The notes beneath the pieces are model-generated. The model had not been told where the DNA came from. It was given only the letters and a program-made list of their open reading frames with translations, and made no database searches. Both the position numbers and the translations under genes were made by a program. Shown here piece after piece: positions 26,437 through 34,705 of a DNA stretch of 64,000 bases. The first letter of the stretch is position 1. The number at the start of each line of letters is the position of its first letter. Source of the stretch: Albidovulum sp. (GTDB lineage: Bacteria; Pseudomonadota; Alphaproteobacteria; Rhodobacterales; Rhodobacteraceae); contig JACKKB010000002.1 in assembly GCA_020637635.1 (NCBI GenBank), positions 493,498-557,497 of the forward strand. Direction: 5' to 3'.

Positions 26437-27218
26437 CGCAGCTGCGTGGTTGCGCCGAGCATCTGGTCGGCTGCGGTGATAACCTTGGCATTCAACTCGT
26501 AGCCGCGCTGCGCCTCGATGAGTTCGGTGATCTCGCGGACCGGATCGACGGAGCTTTCCTCGAGATATCCCTGGCGCAGCGTGCCGAGGCCGTTCTCTCC
26601 GGGGGCGGAGACATTCGCGGGACCGGAGGCTCCGGTTTCGAGAAACAGGTTCGAGCCGATCGCCTCGAGACCCTTGTCGTTGCTGAAACCCGCGAGGGTG
26701 ATCTGACCAAGCAACTGGGGCTGAACGCGGTCGTCGAAGTAGGCGTAGACCTCGCCCGTGGCGTTGATGGAAAGCGATCTGACATCGGAGGGAACTGTGA
26801 TCTCGGGCGCCACCGCATAGCCGTCGGAGGTGACGATCAGGCCGTCGGCGGAGCGCTTGAGAGCGCCGTCTCGGGTGTAGCCGGAGACGCCGGACGGCAT
26901 CGTGACCTCGAGATAGCCGCTACCCTCGATGGCGAGGTCGAGATCGCCACCGGTGGCCGAGGACGATCCCTGCGAGATGTTGACGGTGACCGCCGCGGCC
27001 CGCACGCCAAGTCCGAGTTGAACGCCGGTGGGCACCAGGGTGCCGTCGCTTGCGGTGATGGTCCCGGGACGGGTTTCCTGCTGGTAGTGCAGATCGGCGA
27101 ATTCCGCGCGCCGCGCGTTGTAGCCGGTCGTCGACATGTTGGCGAGGTTGTTGGAAATGACCTCGACGCGCATCTGCTGTGCGCTCATGCCAGTGGCAGC
27201 GATCTGAAGTGCGCGCAA
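26433..27218 (-). CDS. flgG: flagellar distal rod protein FlgG
   Basis: A 261-residue protein starting MRALQIAATGMSAQQMRVEV with the rod-protein motif NNLANMSTTGYNARRAEF near residue 25. The C-terminal ELIEAQRGYELNAKVITAAD is the FlgG/FlgE family end motif. FlgG builds the distal rod passing the P and L rings. It lies 13 bp downstream of flgF. Confidence 0.96.
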   Translation of the reverse strand: MRALQIAATGMSAQQMRVEVISNNLANMSTTGYNARRAEFADLHYQQETRPGTITASDGTLVPTGVQLGLGVRAAAVTVNISQGSSSATGGDLDLAIEGSGYLEVTMPSGVSGYTRDGALKRSADGLIVTSDGYAVAPEITVPSDVRSLSINATGEVYAYFDDRVQPQLLGQITLAGFSNDKGLEAIGSNLFLETGASGPANVSAPGENGLGTLRQGYLEESSVDPVREITELIEAQRGYELNAKVITAADQMLGATTQLR

Positions 27219-27231
27219 TGCTCTGTCTCCT

Positions 27232-27948
27232 TCAGCGGGTCATGGCCTGAACGGCCGAACGGATTCTCTGGTCTTCGGCGTCGAGCAGGTTCTGGCCCGC
27301 CTCATAGGCGCGCTGAACCTCGATCATGCGGGTGATCTCGAGCACCGGATCAACATTCGATCCTTCCAGAAATCCCTGAAAGATCGTGGGCGCCTCGATC
27401 GCGGTCTCTCCGCCATCGGCGCGAAACCGGCTGTTGCCGACACGGGTGAGCGAGGCCTCGGGCACGGGCGCGAAGACGCCAAGCCTGGCGATCGGCTGGC
27501 CGGCAGCGGCCATGGTGCCGTCCCGGGCGATCGAGACCGGACCGGCATCGGTCGGAACCAGGATCGGCGCGCCCGAAGCGTCGAGGACGCGGCGGCCGTC
27601 GACGGTGACGAGCGCACCCTCGGGCGACACCGTGAAGGCGCCGGAGCGGGTCAGTTCGTTGCCGTTCTGGCCTTCCACCATGAAGAACCCTTCGCCCTCG
27701 ATCGCGGCGTCAAGGGACCCGCCGGTGGCCGCCATCGCGCCGGGCGTCAGGTCGACCGAATGGCCCTCGGCCGTAGCCATCGACAGGGACGGGTCACCGG
27801 CGCCGAGGCGGGCGATGTGTTCGGCGAAGACCACGCCCTCGCGACGGTAGCCGGTGGTCGACATGTTGGCGATGTTGTTGGCGACGCTGCGCATCTCGGT
27901 CATGAGACCGGACTGGCGGGTCAGCGCTGTGTAGACGGCGTTGTCCAA
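27232..27948 (-). CDS. flgF: flagellar proximal rod protein FlgF
   Basis: A 238-residue rod protein. The N-terminal SVANNIANMSTTGYRREGVV and C-terminal EITRMIEVQRAYEAGQNLLD are the paired motifs of the FlgBCFG family. It starts MDNAVYTALTRQSG as in FlgF. The start is 3 bp after the fliQ stop. Confidence 0.95.
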   Translation of the reverse strand: MDNAVYTALTRQSGLMTEMRSVANNIANMSTTGYRREGVVFAEHIARLGAGDPSLSMATAEGHSVDLTPGAMAATGGSLDAAIEGEGFFMVEGQNGNELTRSGAFTVSPEGALVTVDGRRVLDASGAPILVPTDAGPVSIARDGTMAAAGQPIARLGVFAPVPEASLTRVGNSRFRADGGETAIEAPTIFQGFLEGSNVDPVLEITRMIEVQRAYEAGQNLLDAEDQRIRSAVQAMTR

Positions 27949-27951
27949 GGC

Positions 27952-28221
27952 TCAGGACCCCGCGATCATCGGCACGAGGCCGTCGGTGAAGAACGACACG
28001 AGCAGCCGCGACATGAAGGTCATCGAGACCCAGAATACGAGGATCATCGCACCGACCTTGGGCACGAAGGTAAGGGTCATCTCCTGAACCGAGGTGAGGG
28101 CCTGGAAGAGGCCGATGACGACGCCCATGACGAGCGCGACGGCGAGCAGGGGCGCCGAGATCGCGACGGCGATCCAGAGCGCCTGGCGAAGGGCGTCGAA
28201 AAGCTGGGCCTCGGTCATCAT
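27952..28221 (-). CDS. fliQ: flagellar export gate protein FliQ
   Basis: An 89-residue protein with two membrane helices (about 15-40 and 52-75). Typical FliQ features are the short N-terminus TEAQLFDALRQALW and the loop VIGLFQALTSVQEMTLTFVP. It is part of the FliPQR gate. The start and the fliE stop share one base. Confidence 0.95.
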   Translation of the reverse strand: MMTEAQLFDALRQALWIAVAISAPLLAVALVMGVVIGLFQALTSVQEMTLTFVPKVGAMILVFWVSMTFMSRLLVSFFTDGLVPMIAGS

Positions 28222-28520
28222 CAGACAGGCATCCTGAGGATTTCCTGATAGGCCTCGACGACCTTGTTGCGCAGCGTGACGGCGGTCTCGACTGCCAGTT
28301 CACTCGTGGCGAGCGCCTCGACCAGCGAATGCGGATCGGCGCCACCGGTCATGGCGGCCAGTGCAGTCTGTTCGCCGCTTTGCAGCGTCTGGGCAAAGCC
28401 GCCGACCAGATCGCGCGCAAACTCCGACGCCTGGCCGGCCTCGGCCTTCTGTCCGGCGCCCGGCCCCGGCGCGACCGGTCTTGAATATGCCTGGGTGGCA
28501 AAAGCTGTTCTGACGTCCAT
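28221..28520 (-). CDS. fliE: flagellar hook-basal body complex protein FliE
   Basis: A 99-residue protein with the FliE C-terminal pattern LATSELAVETAVTLRNKVVE and AYQEILRMPV. FliE joins the MS ring and export gate to the proximal rod. It lies between flgC and fliQ, the usual position in alphaproteobacteria. Confidence 0.94.
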   Translation of the reverse strand: MDVRTAFATQAYSRPVAPGPGAGQKAEAGQASEFARDLVGGFAQTLQSGEQTALAAMTGGADPHSLVEALATSELAVETAVTLRNKVVEAYQEILRMPV

Positions 28521-28536
28521 TCTGGACCCTCCCTAC

Positions 28537-28926
28537 CTAGCGCCGAAGTAGATCGAGCAGGCTTTGCGACATCTGCCGCGCCTGGTCGAACATCTTCAGG
28601 TTGGCGTCATAGCTGCGCTGCGCCTCGCGGGCGTCGGCAAGCTCGATGACGAGATCGACGTTCGAGCCATCGTAATAGCCTTCGCCATCGGCCATCGGGT
28701 GGCCGGGGTCGAAGACCCGCGTGAGCTCACTCTGATCGAGGGTGACGGGGCCGGTCTCGACACGTCCGGTATCGGCGCCATCTTCCATCACCGCCTCGAA
28801 TGAGACGGTCTTGCGGTGGTAGCCGGGCGTGTCGGCGTTCGCGATGTTCTCGGTCACATGCCGCAGCCGCGCCGCCTGCGCCTCCATGCCGCTCGCGGAA
28901 ATCGAAAAGGGATTGAGCTTGTCCAT
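28537..28926 (-). CDS. flgC: flagellar proximal rod protein FlgC
   Basis: A 129-residue rod protein: VTENIANADTPGYHRKTVSF near 25-45 and a C-terminal IELADAREAQRSYDANLKMF. Length and motifs match FlgC. It is 14 bp after flgB and 16 bp before fliE. Confidence 0.95.
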   Translation of the reverse strand: MDKLNPFSISASGMEAQAARLRHVTENIANADTPGYHRKTVSFEAVMEDGADTGRVETGPVTLDQSELTRVFDPGHPMADGEGYYDGSNVDLVIELADAREAQRSYDANLKMFDQARQMSQSLLDLLRR

Positions 28927-28940
28927 CCTGCGCCTCCGCC

Positions 28941-29321
28941 TCAGCTGCGCCCGAGGCTCGCGCGGAGGATCGCGAGTGACTTGCCGTAGACCGCGAGGGC
29001 GAGATCATGCTCGCGCCGCACTTCGGCTGCCTTCACCATCTCGGTCTCGAGCGAGACCGAGTTCCCGTTCGGCGAGGACCCGGAACTGCCGGCGGTGCCG
29101 GCCCAGAGCGGCGCATCCTTGCCCGAACCGAGATGGCCCGGCCGGGTGCGCTTCATTTCATCGCCGGCAATCTCGAACACTTCTGAAAAGTCGGCGATGT
29201 CGCGGGCGCGAAAGCCCGGCGTGTCGGCGTTCGCGATATTCTCCGCGACGATCCCCTGCCGTTTCTCGGCATGGCCCATGAGCGCGGAAGCGACGCTCAG
29301 GATCTCTGGCTTGTCGAACAT
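28941..29321 (-). CDS. flgB: flagellar proximal rod protein FlgB
   Basis: A 126-residue rod protein from the ATG at 29321 (MFDKPEILSVASALMGHAEK). The motif VAENIANADTPGFRARDIAD and the C-terminal KAAEVRREHDLALAVYGKSL identify FlgB. An in-frame ATG nine codons upstream exists, but GGAGGAGAA is placed correctly for the 29321 start. It is the first gene of a nine-gene minus-strand block and is divergent from fliI. Confidence 0.93.
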   Translation of the reverse strand: MFDKPEILSVASALMGHAEKRQGIVAENIANADTPGFRARDIADFSEVFEIAGDEMKRTRPGHLGSGKDAPLWAGTAGSSGSSPNGNSVSLETEMVKAAEVRREHDLALAVYGKSLAILRASLGRS

Positions 29322-29340
29322 CGGGGGTTCTCCTCCGGTT

Positions 29341-29355
29341 TCAATCAAGCCTTAA
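29341..29355. promoter_or_regulatory. CtrA-like site TCAA-N7-TTAA between flgB and fliI
   Basis: TCAA (29341-29344), seven bases, TTAA (29352-29355): seven of eight positions of the CtrA consensus. It sits in the roughly 80-bp divergent gap between flgB and fliI, so one site could serve both promoters. Confidence 0.5.
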
Positions 29356-29401
29356 CCGCGATTCCTTTATGAACCGTAATCGAGAAACGGACGAGGTCAG
29401 G

Positions 29402-30811
29402 ATGATGACGCCAGAGTTCGATGCCCTGCGCAGCGAGATCGACGAGATCGAGGCGGTTCATGTCGTCGCCAGGGTGGCGGAGGTCCGCGGCCGGACGCTG
29501 CGGCTCGGCGGTTGTGTCGCGGATTGGCGGATCGGCGATCGCGCCCGTTTCATCGGCGGCGCGGCTGCCGGCGGGAGCGCGACCGGCGACACACGTGGCG
29601 GCCGATCCGGCGGCCCGATCGGCGACCCGGTTGGCGGTGAAGTCATCGCGCTTGACAGGGACGGCGCCACCCTTCTCGTCGACGGGTCCGTCGACGGCGT
29701 TCGGATCGGCGATCCGGTCATCCGCGTCGGACAATGCGACCTGCGTCCGCATGACGCCTGGATCGGTCGTATCATCGATCCGTTCGGCGCGCCTCTCGAT
29801 GGCCGCCCGCTGCCGCAGGGGCCGGTCGCACGCGATCTCCATGCCGCGCCCCCGGCGCCCGGCATGCGCCGCGCTCTCGGCGAGCGGCTTGGCACCGGGC
29901 TTGCCGCCTTCGACACGCTGCTGCCGCTCGTGGCGGGCCAGCGGCTCGGGCTCTTCGCGGGATCGGGCGTCGGCAAGTCGTCGCTACTGGGGCGGTTCGC
30001 ACGCTCGGTCGAGGCCGATGTCGTCGTCGTCGCACTGATCGGTGAACGGGGCCGCGAGGTGCGCGAGTTTGCCGAACATGTCCTCGGACCCGAGGGCATG
30101 GCGCGCAGCGTCTTGGTGGCCGCCACCTCAGACAGTTCGCCGCTCGTGCGTCGGCGCTGCGCCCTGGCGGCGATGTGTGTGGCCGAACACTTCCGCGATC
30201 GCGGGCTGCAGGTCCTCTTCGTCGCCGATTCGATCACGCGTTTTGCCGAGGCGCACCGCGAGGTTGCGCTTGCGGCCGGCGAGCCGCCGTCGCTGCGCGG
30301 CTACCCGCCGTCGACGGCACATCTCATAATGTCCCTGGCCGAGAGGGCCGGGCCCGGCGGCACTACCCAGGGTGACATCACGGCCGTCCTGACGGTCCTT
30401 GTAGCCGGCTCCGACATGGAGGAACCGGTTGCCGATATCCTGAGAGGCACGCTGGACGGGCATGTCGTGCTGGAACGCGAGATCGCAGAGCGCGGACGCT
30501 TTCCCGCGGTCAACCTGTTGCGATCGGTTTCGCGCGCCCTGCCGCGTGCGGCGAGTGCGGCCGAAAACCTGCTGATCATGCGGGCGCGGCATCTCCTTGG
30601 AATCTATGATCGCGCCGAGATGATGATCCAGGCCGGGCTCTATGCCTCCGGCAGCGACGCTGAAATCGACGCCGCGATTCGCGTCTGGTCCTCGCTCGAC
30701 GGGTTTCTGTCAGAGGATGCACCGGGCGACATAGCGGCGAGTTTCGCACGCCTCGACGAGATCCTGCGCGGCGCCGCGCGCGAACCCGTGGCGCCCGCGC
30801 CCGCAGGCTAG
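29402..30811 (+). CDS. fliI: flagellum-specific ATPase FliI
   Basis: A 469-residue ATPase from the ATG at 29402. Walker A is GSGVGKSS at 187-194; the catalytic Glu lies in GERGREV; Walker B is in LFVADSITRFAEAHREVALA. FliI feeds export substrates to FlhA and works with FliH. An in-frame ATG at 29369 would add 11 residues, but GAGGTCAGG directly precedes 29402; a second ATG follows at 29405. An odd Gly-rich segment (residues 52-79, GGAAAGGSATGDTRGGRSGG and on) is inserted in the N-terminal beta-barrel domain. It is a single-gene transcript between two minus-strand blocks. Confidence 0.94.
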   Translation: MMTPEFDALRSEIDEIEAVHVVARVAEVRGRTLRLGGCVADWRIGDRARFIGGAAAGGSATGDTRGGRSGGPIGDPVGGEVIALDRDGATLLVDGSVDGVRIGDPVIRVGQCDLRPHDAWIGRIIDPFGAPLDGRPLPQGPVARDLHAAPPAPGMRRALGERLGTGLAAFDTLLPLVAGQRLGLFAGSGVGKSSLLGRFARSVEADVVVVALIGERGREVREFAEHVLGPEGMARSVLVAATSDSSPLVRRRCALAAMCVAEHFRDRGLQVLFVADSITRFAEAHREVALAAGEPPSLRGYPPSTAHLIMSLAERAGPGGTTQGDITAVLTVLVAGSDMEEPVADILRGTLDGHVVLEREIAERGRFPAVNLLRSVSRALPRAASAAENLLIMRARHLLGIYDRAEMMIQAGLYASGSDAEIDAAIRVWSSLDGFLSEDAPGDIAASFARLDEILRGAAREPVAPAPAG

Positions 30812-30846
30812 GCGCCGGCGAAGTCGACGGCAGGGCCGACGCGCTG

Positions 30847-31668
30847 TCAGATCAGCAAGGACAGGATGCCCTGGCTCGATCCTGGCTGGCCAAGCAGCGC
30901 AAGGGCAGCGGCAGCGGGGCTTGACTGCGCGGAAGAGGATTCGGAGCGCAGAAGGTAGAGGCGAAGCAGCGACTGAACCGCTTCGGGGTCGGAGAACTGG
31001 GCCGCCTCGCTGCTGCCGAGGTAGCGTTCTGAGCGGTCCTTCATCACCGCGAGTTGCTGATCCAGATCGATGCCCGAAAAGCTGCGGGGCAAGCCAAAGG
31101 CGGTTTCCACCACCTGTCGCAGCGGCGCCGAACCGAGAATGGAATACCACCGGGTATCGTCAGACACATCGCGCCCGGCAAGTGTCGCAAGCTCACGTTC
31201 AGCATTCATGGCGAGCCGCATTTCGTCACTCGCATCGCCGACAGCCTGTTCGAAGCTCTGGGTTTCATAGCGCGCGAGCACCTTTTCGGCGAAGTCCGAC
31301 AACTTGGTTCGCGGTGTCGCGTAGTCACCAAATCCGAAGGCCTTCGAAAGCTCGAGGTAGCGCTTGTCGGCAAGCTTGTTGCCCAGGGCCTTCGGGTCGA
31401 GGGTGCCGTCCTCGAGCACCTTGCGGATGAAATAGCGGTTGTTGATATCATCCTCGAGACCGAAGGCCCCGAGCGCAACCGAGAGGAGACGCCGATCCGA
31501 GACAAGTTCCTCGGCCGAGGAAATCCCGCCGATCCGGTCGCGGAAGTAGGCTTCGTCCCGCTGGACCGCCGGGCTGCTTGCGAAGGCAGTCTTCTGCGCC
31601 TCGCGGGTCCGGGTCAGAAAGGCCCATCCGGCCAGCCCGCCGAAGGGCACGACGGGCGCGTAGGTCAT
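30847..31668 (-). CDS. DUF1217 flagellar protein
   Basis: A 273-residue protein matching DUF1217 in features I recall: SSAEELVSDRRLLSVALGAF, LEDDINNRYFIRKVLEDGT and KALGNKLADKRYLELSKAFG near 50-115. DUF1217 proteins occur in flagellar clusters of alphaproteobacteria; their role is not established. The N-terminus has no signal peptide, as expected if exported through the flagellar apparatus. Its start overlaps the flbT stop by four bases, so it belongs to the flaF-flbT-DUF1217 operon. Confidence 0.82.
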   Translation of the reverse strand: MTYAPVVPFGGLAGWAFLTRTREAQKTAFASSPAVQRDEAYFRDRIGGISSAEELVSDRRLLSVALGAFGLEDDINNRYFIRKVLEDGTLDPKALGNKLADKRYLELSKAFGFGDYATPRTKLSDFAEKVLARYETQSFEQAVGDASDEMRLAMNAERELATLAGRDVSDDTRWYSILGSAPLRQVVETAFGLPRSFSGIDLDQQLAVMKDRSERYLGSSEAAQFSDPEAVQSLLRLYLLRSESSSAQSSPAAAALALLGQPGSSQGILSLLI

Positions 31669-32069
31669 GAACTGCCTGCGGCCATCAACCGCGCCTCCCG
31701 CGGCAGGAGTGCGCGCAGCGCCTTCAGGACCTGATAGATCTGATCGCCGACCAGGGCCTCGGTCGCCACCGCGAGATGGGCGCGGCTGTCGCGATCGGTA
31801 AAGACCTGGCTGAGTTGCTCGACACCCTGGAGGAGCTGGCGGCGGGCATCGGCGGCGCTCACGTCGCCGGAAAGGACCAGCTGGGCGATGTAACAGACCC
31901 TGCGCACCGGCGTCGTCACCTCTTCGGGGTGGATCGCATCGCGCAGCCGCAGAATGTTGGCGTTCGGCGTCATCACCGCGAGGCGGGCGCGCTTGTCGCC
32001 GTTCTCGATGACGGCGCCGTTGACCAGAACCCGCTCGCGCGGGGCAAGTTTGAGGACGAGCCCGCTCAT
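31665..32069 (-). CDS. flbT: flagellin synthesis regulator FlbT
   Basis: A 134-residue protein starting MSGLVLKLAPRERVLVNGAV. In Caulobacter FlbT post-transcriptionally limits flagellin mRNA translation, with FlaF acting in the opposite sense. The order flagellin, flaF, flbT on one strand matches that partnership. ATGA overlaps couple it to flaF and to the DUF1217 gene. Confidence 0.92.
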   Translation of the reverse strand: MSGLVLKLAPRERVLVNGAVIENGDKRARLAVMTPNANILRLRDAIHPEEVTTPVRRVCYIAQLVLSGDVSAADARRQLLQGVEQLSQVFTDRDSRAHLAVATEALVGDQIYQVLKALRALLPREARLMAAGSS

Positions 32070-32431
32070 GCCGCGGCCTCGTGGCGCAGTCCGCGCATCA
32101 CCGCGGTATTGATCTCGACGAGTGCGGATGTGTCGGCCTCGCCGGCAAGGATGCGCCGCGTATGCAGACCGGTGAAGCGGGCAAGATAGACGATGCGTGC
32201 CTTGAGGTCGGCGGGAAGGGGATTGGTGCGCTCGGCCACGTCGGTGGCGAAGATCGACCAGAGGGCACGGTTGTCATGCAGCGCGCGGACCAGCGAGGAA
32301 AAGTCGCTCTTTGCGTTCAGCCCATGCAGCCGGTGCGTGATCCGGGCGAGAGCGTCGTATTCTGTATCGCGGTCGGTGCGTGTGGCGGCGGCGCTGCCGT
32401 AGGCAGATTGTGCGAGGGTATGTGCGTTCAC
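32066..32431 (-). CDS. flaF: flagellin synthesis regulator FlaF
   Basis: A 121-residue protein: NAHTLAQSAYGSAAATRTDR at the start, later FSSLVRALHDNRALWSIFAT and LPADLKARIVYLARFTGLHT, all typical of FlaF. The GTG at 32431 gives the usual family N-terminus (V/M-NAHTLAQ) and has AAGG 8-9 nt upstream; an upstream TTG at 32458 would add nine residues without similarity. FlaF is required for flagellin production or secretion in Caulobacter. Confidence 0.9.
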   Translation of the reverse strand: MNAHTLAQSAYGSAAATRTDRDTEYDALARITHRLHGLNAKSDFSSLVRALHDNRALWSIFATDVAERTNPLPADLKARIVYLARFTGLHTRRILAGEADTSALVEINTAVMRGLRHEAAA

Positions 32432-32477
32432 GGGTGTGCCTTCCGGTTCCGGTGACAATCAAGGAAAAGCGATGTGC

Positions 32478-32501
32478 GACGGGGCGCCGAGGCGCCCCGT
32501 C
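32478..32501 (-). terminator. terminator-like hairpin after the flagellin gene
   Basis: An 11-bp perfect inverted repeat (GACGGGGCGCC / GGCGCCCCGTC, 32478-32488 and 32491-32501) lies 7 bp past the flagellin stop. On the minus strand a short T-run (CTTTTCC) follows a few bases after the stem. It likely protects or ends the abundant flagellin mRNA and attenuates read-through into flaF. Confidence 0.65.
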
Positions 32502-32508
32502 AGGCCGC

Positions 32509-33759
32509 TCAGCGGAACAGAGACAGGATGCTCTGCGGCGCCTGGTTCGCGATCGAGAGCGACTGGATGCCGAGCTGCTGCTGCACCTGCAGCGCCTGAA
32601 GCCGGGCCGAGGCCTCTTCCATGTCGGCATCAATCATCGAGCCGATACCCGCCTTCAGCGAGTCCGAGAGCTTGCCGATGAAATCGCTCTGGATCTCGAT
32701 CCGGCTCTGCACGGAGCCGAACTCGGCAGCGGCGTCGATACCGGTCTGGATCAGCCCCTCGATCGACCCGAGTGCCGCCGCCGCGCCGTTCGCGGTGGTG
32801 ACATCGATCGAGGACAGCGCCCCGAGACCGCCCGAACCGGCATTCTTGAACTGAGCCGTGATCGTGAGGTCCTGCGCCAGCGAAGCCACGGTATCGCCAT
32901 TGGTGTCGGCGACCTTGAAGGTCAGACTGGCGTCGTTGGTGCCGTCATTGGCGGCGAAGTCAACCCGCAGGTCGGTGATCCCGAGGCCGTCTGCCGCGGA
33001 TTTCAGACCGGCAGCAATGATGTTCGTGACGGTCCCCGCGCTTTGCGCGGCGTCTTCGGCGGTCACGGTGTAGCTCACTTCCTTGTTCCCGAGACGGATC
33101 GAGATGCTGTCGCCGGCGGCATAGGTGATCGCGTCGTCGAGGACGATCGCGACGCCGGTCGTGTCCGCCTTGGCAAGCGAGGTCGCGGCGCTGTCAGCCG
33201 CAGTCGAGGCACCGGTCGTGCCGGTGAACGCGGCCTTGGCCGTATAGCCACCGACCGAAAGGTTCTGCGCGTTGATGGTGATCGACGAGGTGGAGACAGT
33301 GCCGCTCGATTGCCGGTCAAGCGAGGCAAGCACGTCGACCGTCGACTGCGAGCCGTCGACAAGGTTCAGGCCGCTGAACTGGGCGGAGCCCACCACGGTC
33401 TTGATCTGGTCGACCAGCGCGGTCACGTCGGTTTGCAGCTTGGTGCGGTCGACGTTGTCCTGCTGGGCGGCAACGATCTTGCCCTTGATCTCGGTCATCA
33501 GGTCGGTGACTGTTTCGGCCGCCTGGCGACCCACCGCGACCGTCGACTCGCCGAGGTTGAGGCTGTCGGAAATGCCCTTGAAGCCTTTCACGTCCGATTC
33601 CATCACCTTCGAAATGGCCCAGACCGCGGCGTTGTCCTTCGCCGACGACACCGCCTTGCCGGTGGAGATCTCGTCCTGAGTCTTCGCGAGGTTGTTGTTG
33701 ATGCCACGCAGCGTCTGCAGCGCGACCATGGAGCTGGTATTCGTCAGAATGCTCGACAT
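32509..33759 (-). CDS. fliC: flagellin
   Basis: A 416-residue flagellin. The N-terminal D0/D1 region SSILTNTSSMVALQTLRGIN with ISTGKAVSSAKDNAAVWAIS and the C-terminal ASARLQALQVQQQLGIQSLS through ANQAPQSILSLFR are the conserved coiled ends; the middle (about 150-330) is variable, Thr/Ala/Asp-rich. The ATG at 33759 is preceded by AAGGA; the longer upstream frame is not flagellin-like. It is the only flagellin in the window, and its leader is about 200 bp long. Confidence 0.95.
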   Translation of the reverse strand: MSSILTNTSSMVALQTLRGINNNLAKTQDEISTGKAVSSAKDNAAVWAISKVMESDVKGFKGISDSLNLGESTVAVGRQAAETVTDLMTEIKGKIVAAQQDNVDRTKLQTDVTALVDQIKTVVGSAQFSGLNLVDGSQSTVDVLASLDRQSSGTVSTSSITINAQNLSVGGYTAKAAFTGTTGASTAADSAATSLAKADTTGVAIVLDDAITYAAGDSISIRLGNKEVSYTVTAEDAAQSAGTVTNIIAAGLKSAADGLGITDLRVDFAANDGTNDASLTFKVADTNGDTVASLAQDLTITAQFKNAGSGGLGALSSIDVTTANGAAAALGSIEGLIQTGIDAAAEFGSVQSRIEIQSDFIGKLSDSLKAGIGSMIDADMEEASARLQALQVQQQLGIQSLSIANQAPQSILSLFR

Positions 33760-33910
33760 AAGTCGGTCCTTTTCACGTGAGGGCGCTTCGCGCCAAAGTG
33801 GAACGTCCGCCGCTCGGCGGCATGGAAGGTGTTTCTGACCTTGCGGAGGCGAAGACCGCGAACCGCGCCACCCGGGTTTCGGATGCCTGGGAACCATGCG
33901 TCCGCAAACC

Positions 33911-33925
33911 CTAAACCTTCGCTAA
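33911..33925 (-). promoter_or_regulatory. CtrA-like site (TTAG-N7-TTAG on minus) upstream of flagellin
   Basis: On the minus strand TTAG, seven bases, TTAG; on plus CTAA-N7-CTAA. Six of eight positions match TTAA-N7-TTAA, with exact spacing. It lies about 150 bp before the flagellin ATG. No convincing sigma-28 (TAAA-N15-GCCGATAA) box was seen nearby. Confidence 0.4.
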
Positions 33926-33965
33926 CCACGACAGGGGAATGCAGCGGATTTTATGAAAGTCGGTT

Positions 33966-34319
33966 TCAGATCCGACGCTCGTGGTCCGGGCTGCCGATGC
34001 GCAGAGTCCGGCCGGCGCCGCTCTGGTCGTAGGTCGTCAGGCCCTGGGCGAGCTGTCGTGCAGCAAGCAGCCGGTCACGAACCGCCAGGATGCCGTCGCG
34101 CGCGGCCACGATCAGGCGCGCATTCGCGGCAGCGATCTCCCTCAACCGCACGATCTGGTCGCGCGAGAGCGTCGCGGGCGTGATCTCGTCGACAAGGGTT
34201 CTGACCCGCTCGCAACAGACCGGAAGCGCCTGCAGGTCGCCCCCCAGCAACGCCGCCCGCGTCTCGGCGAGAAGGCATTCGGCGCGGCGGAGCGTGTCAG
34301 CGTTGCTCCGCAGCATCAC
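33966..34319 (-). CDS. FlgN-like flagellar export chaperone
   Basis: A 117-residue all-helical protein. The pattern LLGGDLQALPVCCERVRTLV, then IAAANARLIVAARDGILAVR and LAQGLTTYDQSGAGRTL resembles FlgN-type chaperones for hook-filament junction proteins (helical body, then a TYxxxG tail). Its start overlaps the short flgJ gene. A strong GAGGAGG is upstream; of two adjacent ATGs the second (34316) has the better spacing. Sequence conservation in FlgN is low, so the call is tentative. Confidence 0.62.
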   Translation of the reverse strand: MMLRSNADTLRRAECLLAETRAALLGGDLQALPVCCERVRTLVDEITPATLSRDQIVRLREIAAANARLIVAARDGILAVRDRLLAARQLAQGLTTYDQSGAGRTLRIGSPDHERRI

Positions 34320-34596
34320 CGGACCTCCTCACGAGTGCCTCGAAAATGCTCTCGGAGAGACCGACGCCGCCCTTGCGTGCCACCGCGCGCGCCTCTTCCT
34401 GGCGCAGGAACGAGGCGAACTGCTCCTCGCCCGCGCCGCCGCCGAACGCATCGGGCGTTTCGCCAAGGCCCGCGGCCTTGAACATCTCGGCGAGGAAATT
34501 GGCCTCAAGCTCGACCGCGGCGTTCTTCAGCGCCTGTTCCTTCGGCGTCAGGCAGGATGTGGGCGCGAGGCGCTGGACGGCGCATTGCTCGGTCAT
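34297..34596 (-). CDS. flgJ: short FlgJ-type rod-binding protein
   Basis: A 99-residue protein with the FlgJ N-terminal domain pattern: LKNAAVELEANFLAEMFKAA, then GAGEEQFASFLRQEEARAVA and GVGLSESIFEALVRR. There is no muramidase domain, so it is only the rod scaffold/cap part; the lytic activity is presumably supplied by the transglycosylase at 19550-20308. Its 3' end overlaps the FlgN-like gene. Confidence 0.82.
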   Translation of the reverse strand: MTEQCAVQRLAPTSCLTPKEQALKNAAVELEANFLAEMFKAAGLGETPDAFGGGAGEEQFASFLRQEEARAVARKGGVGLSESIFEALVRRSGDAAEQR

Positions 34597-34644
34597 GGCG
34601 ATAGCTCCGATTGTCGCGACTTTCGTCCTTCATGCCGGGTCGAA

Positions 34645-34659
34645 GTAAAGAAGTGGTAA
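34645..34659. promoter_or_regulatory. CtrA-like site (GTAA-N7-GTAA on plus, TTAC-N7-TTAC on minus) between flgJ and fliK
   Basis: Exact seven-base spacing between two identical half-sites; six of eight positions match the CtrA consensus. It is centred in the roughly 110-bp divergent gap between flgJ (start 34596) and fliK (start 34706). Confidence 0.4.
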
Positions 34660-34705
34660 TCTTGCGATGTCATGGCTGGTTCGACGCAGGCAGAAGTCGC
34701 GGACC

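Noticed and set aside
33780..33965. Sigma-28 promoter for flagellin
   Set aside because: A TAAA is present, but no GCCGATAA-like -10 at the right distance was found.
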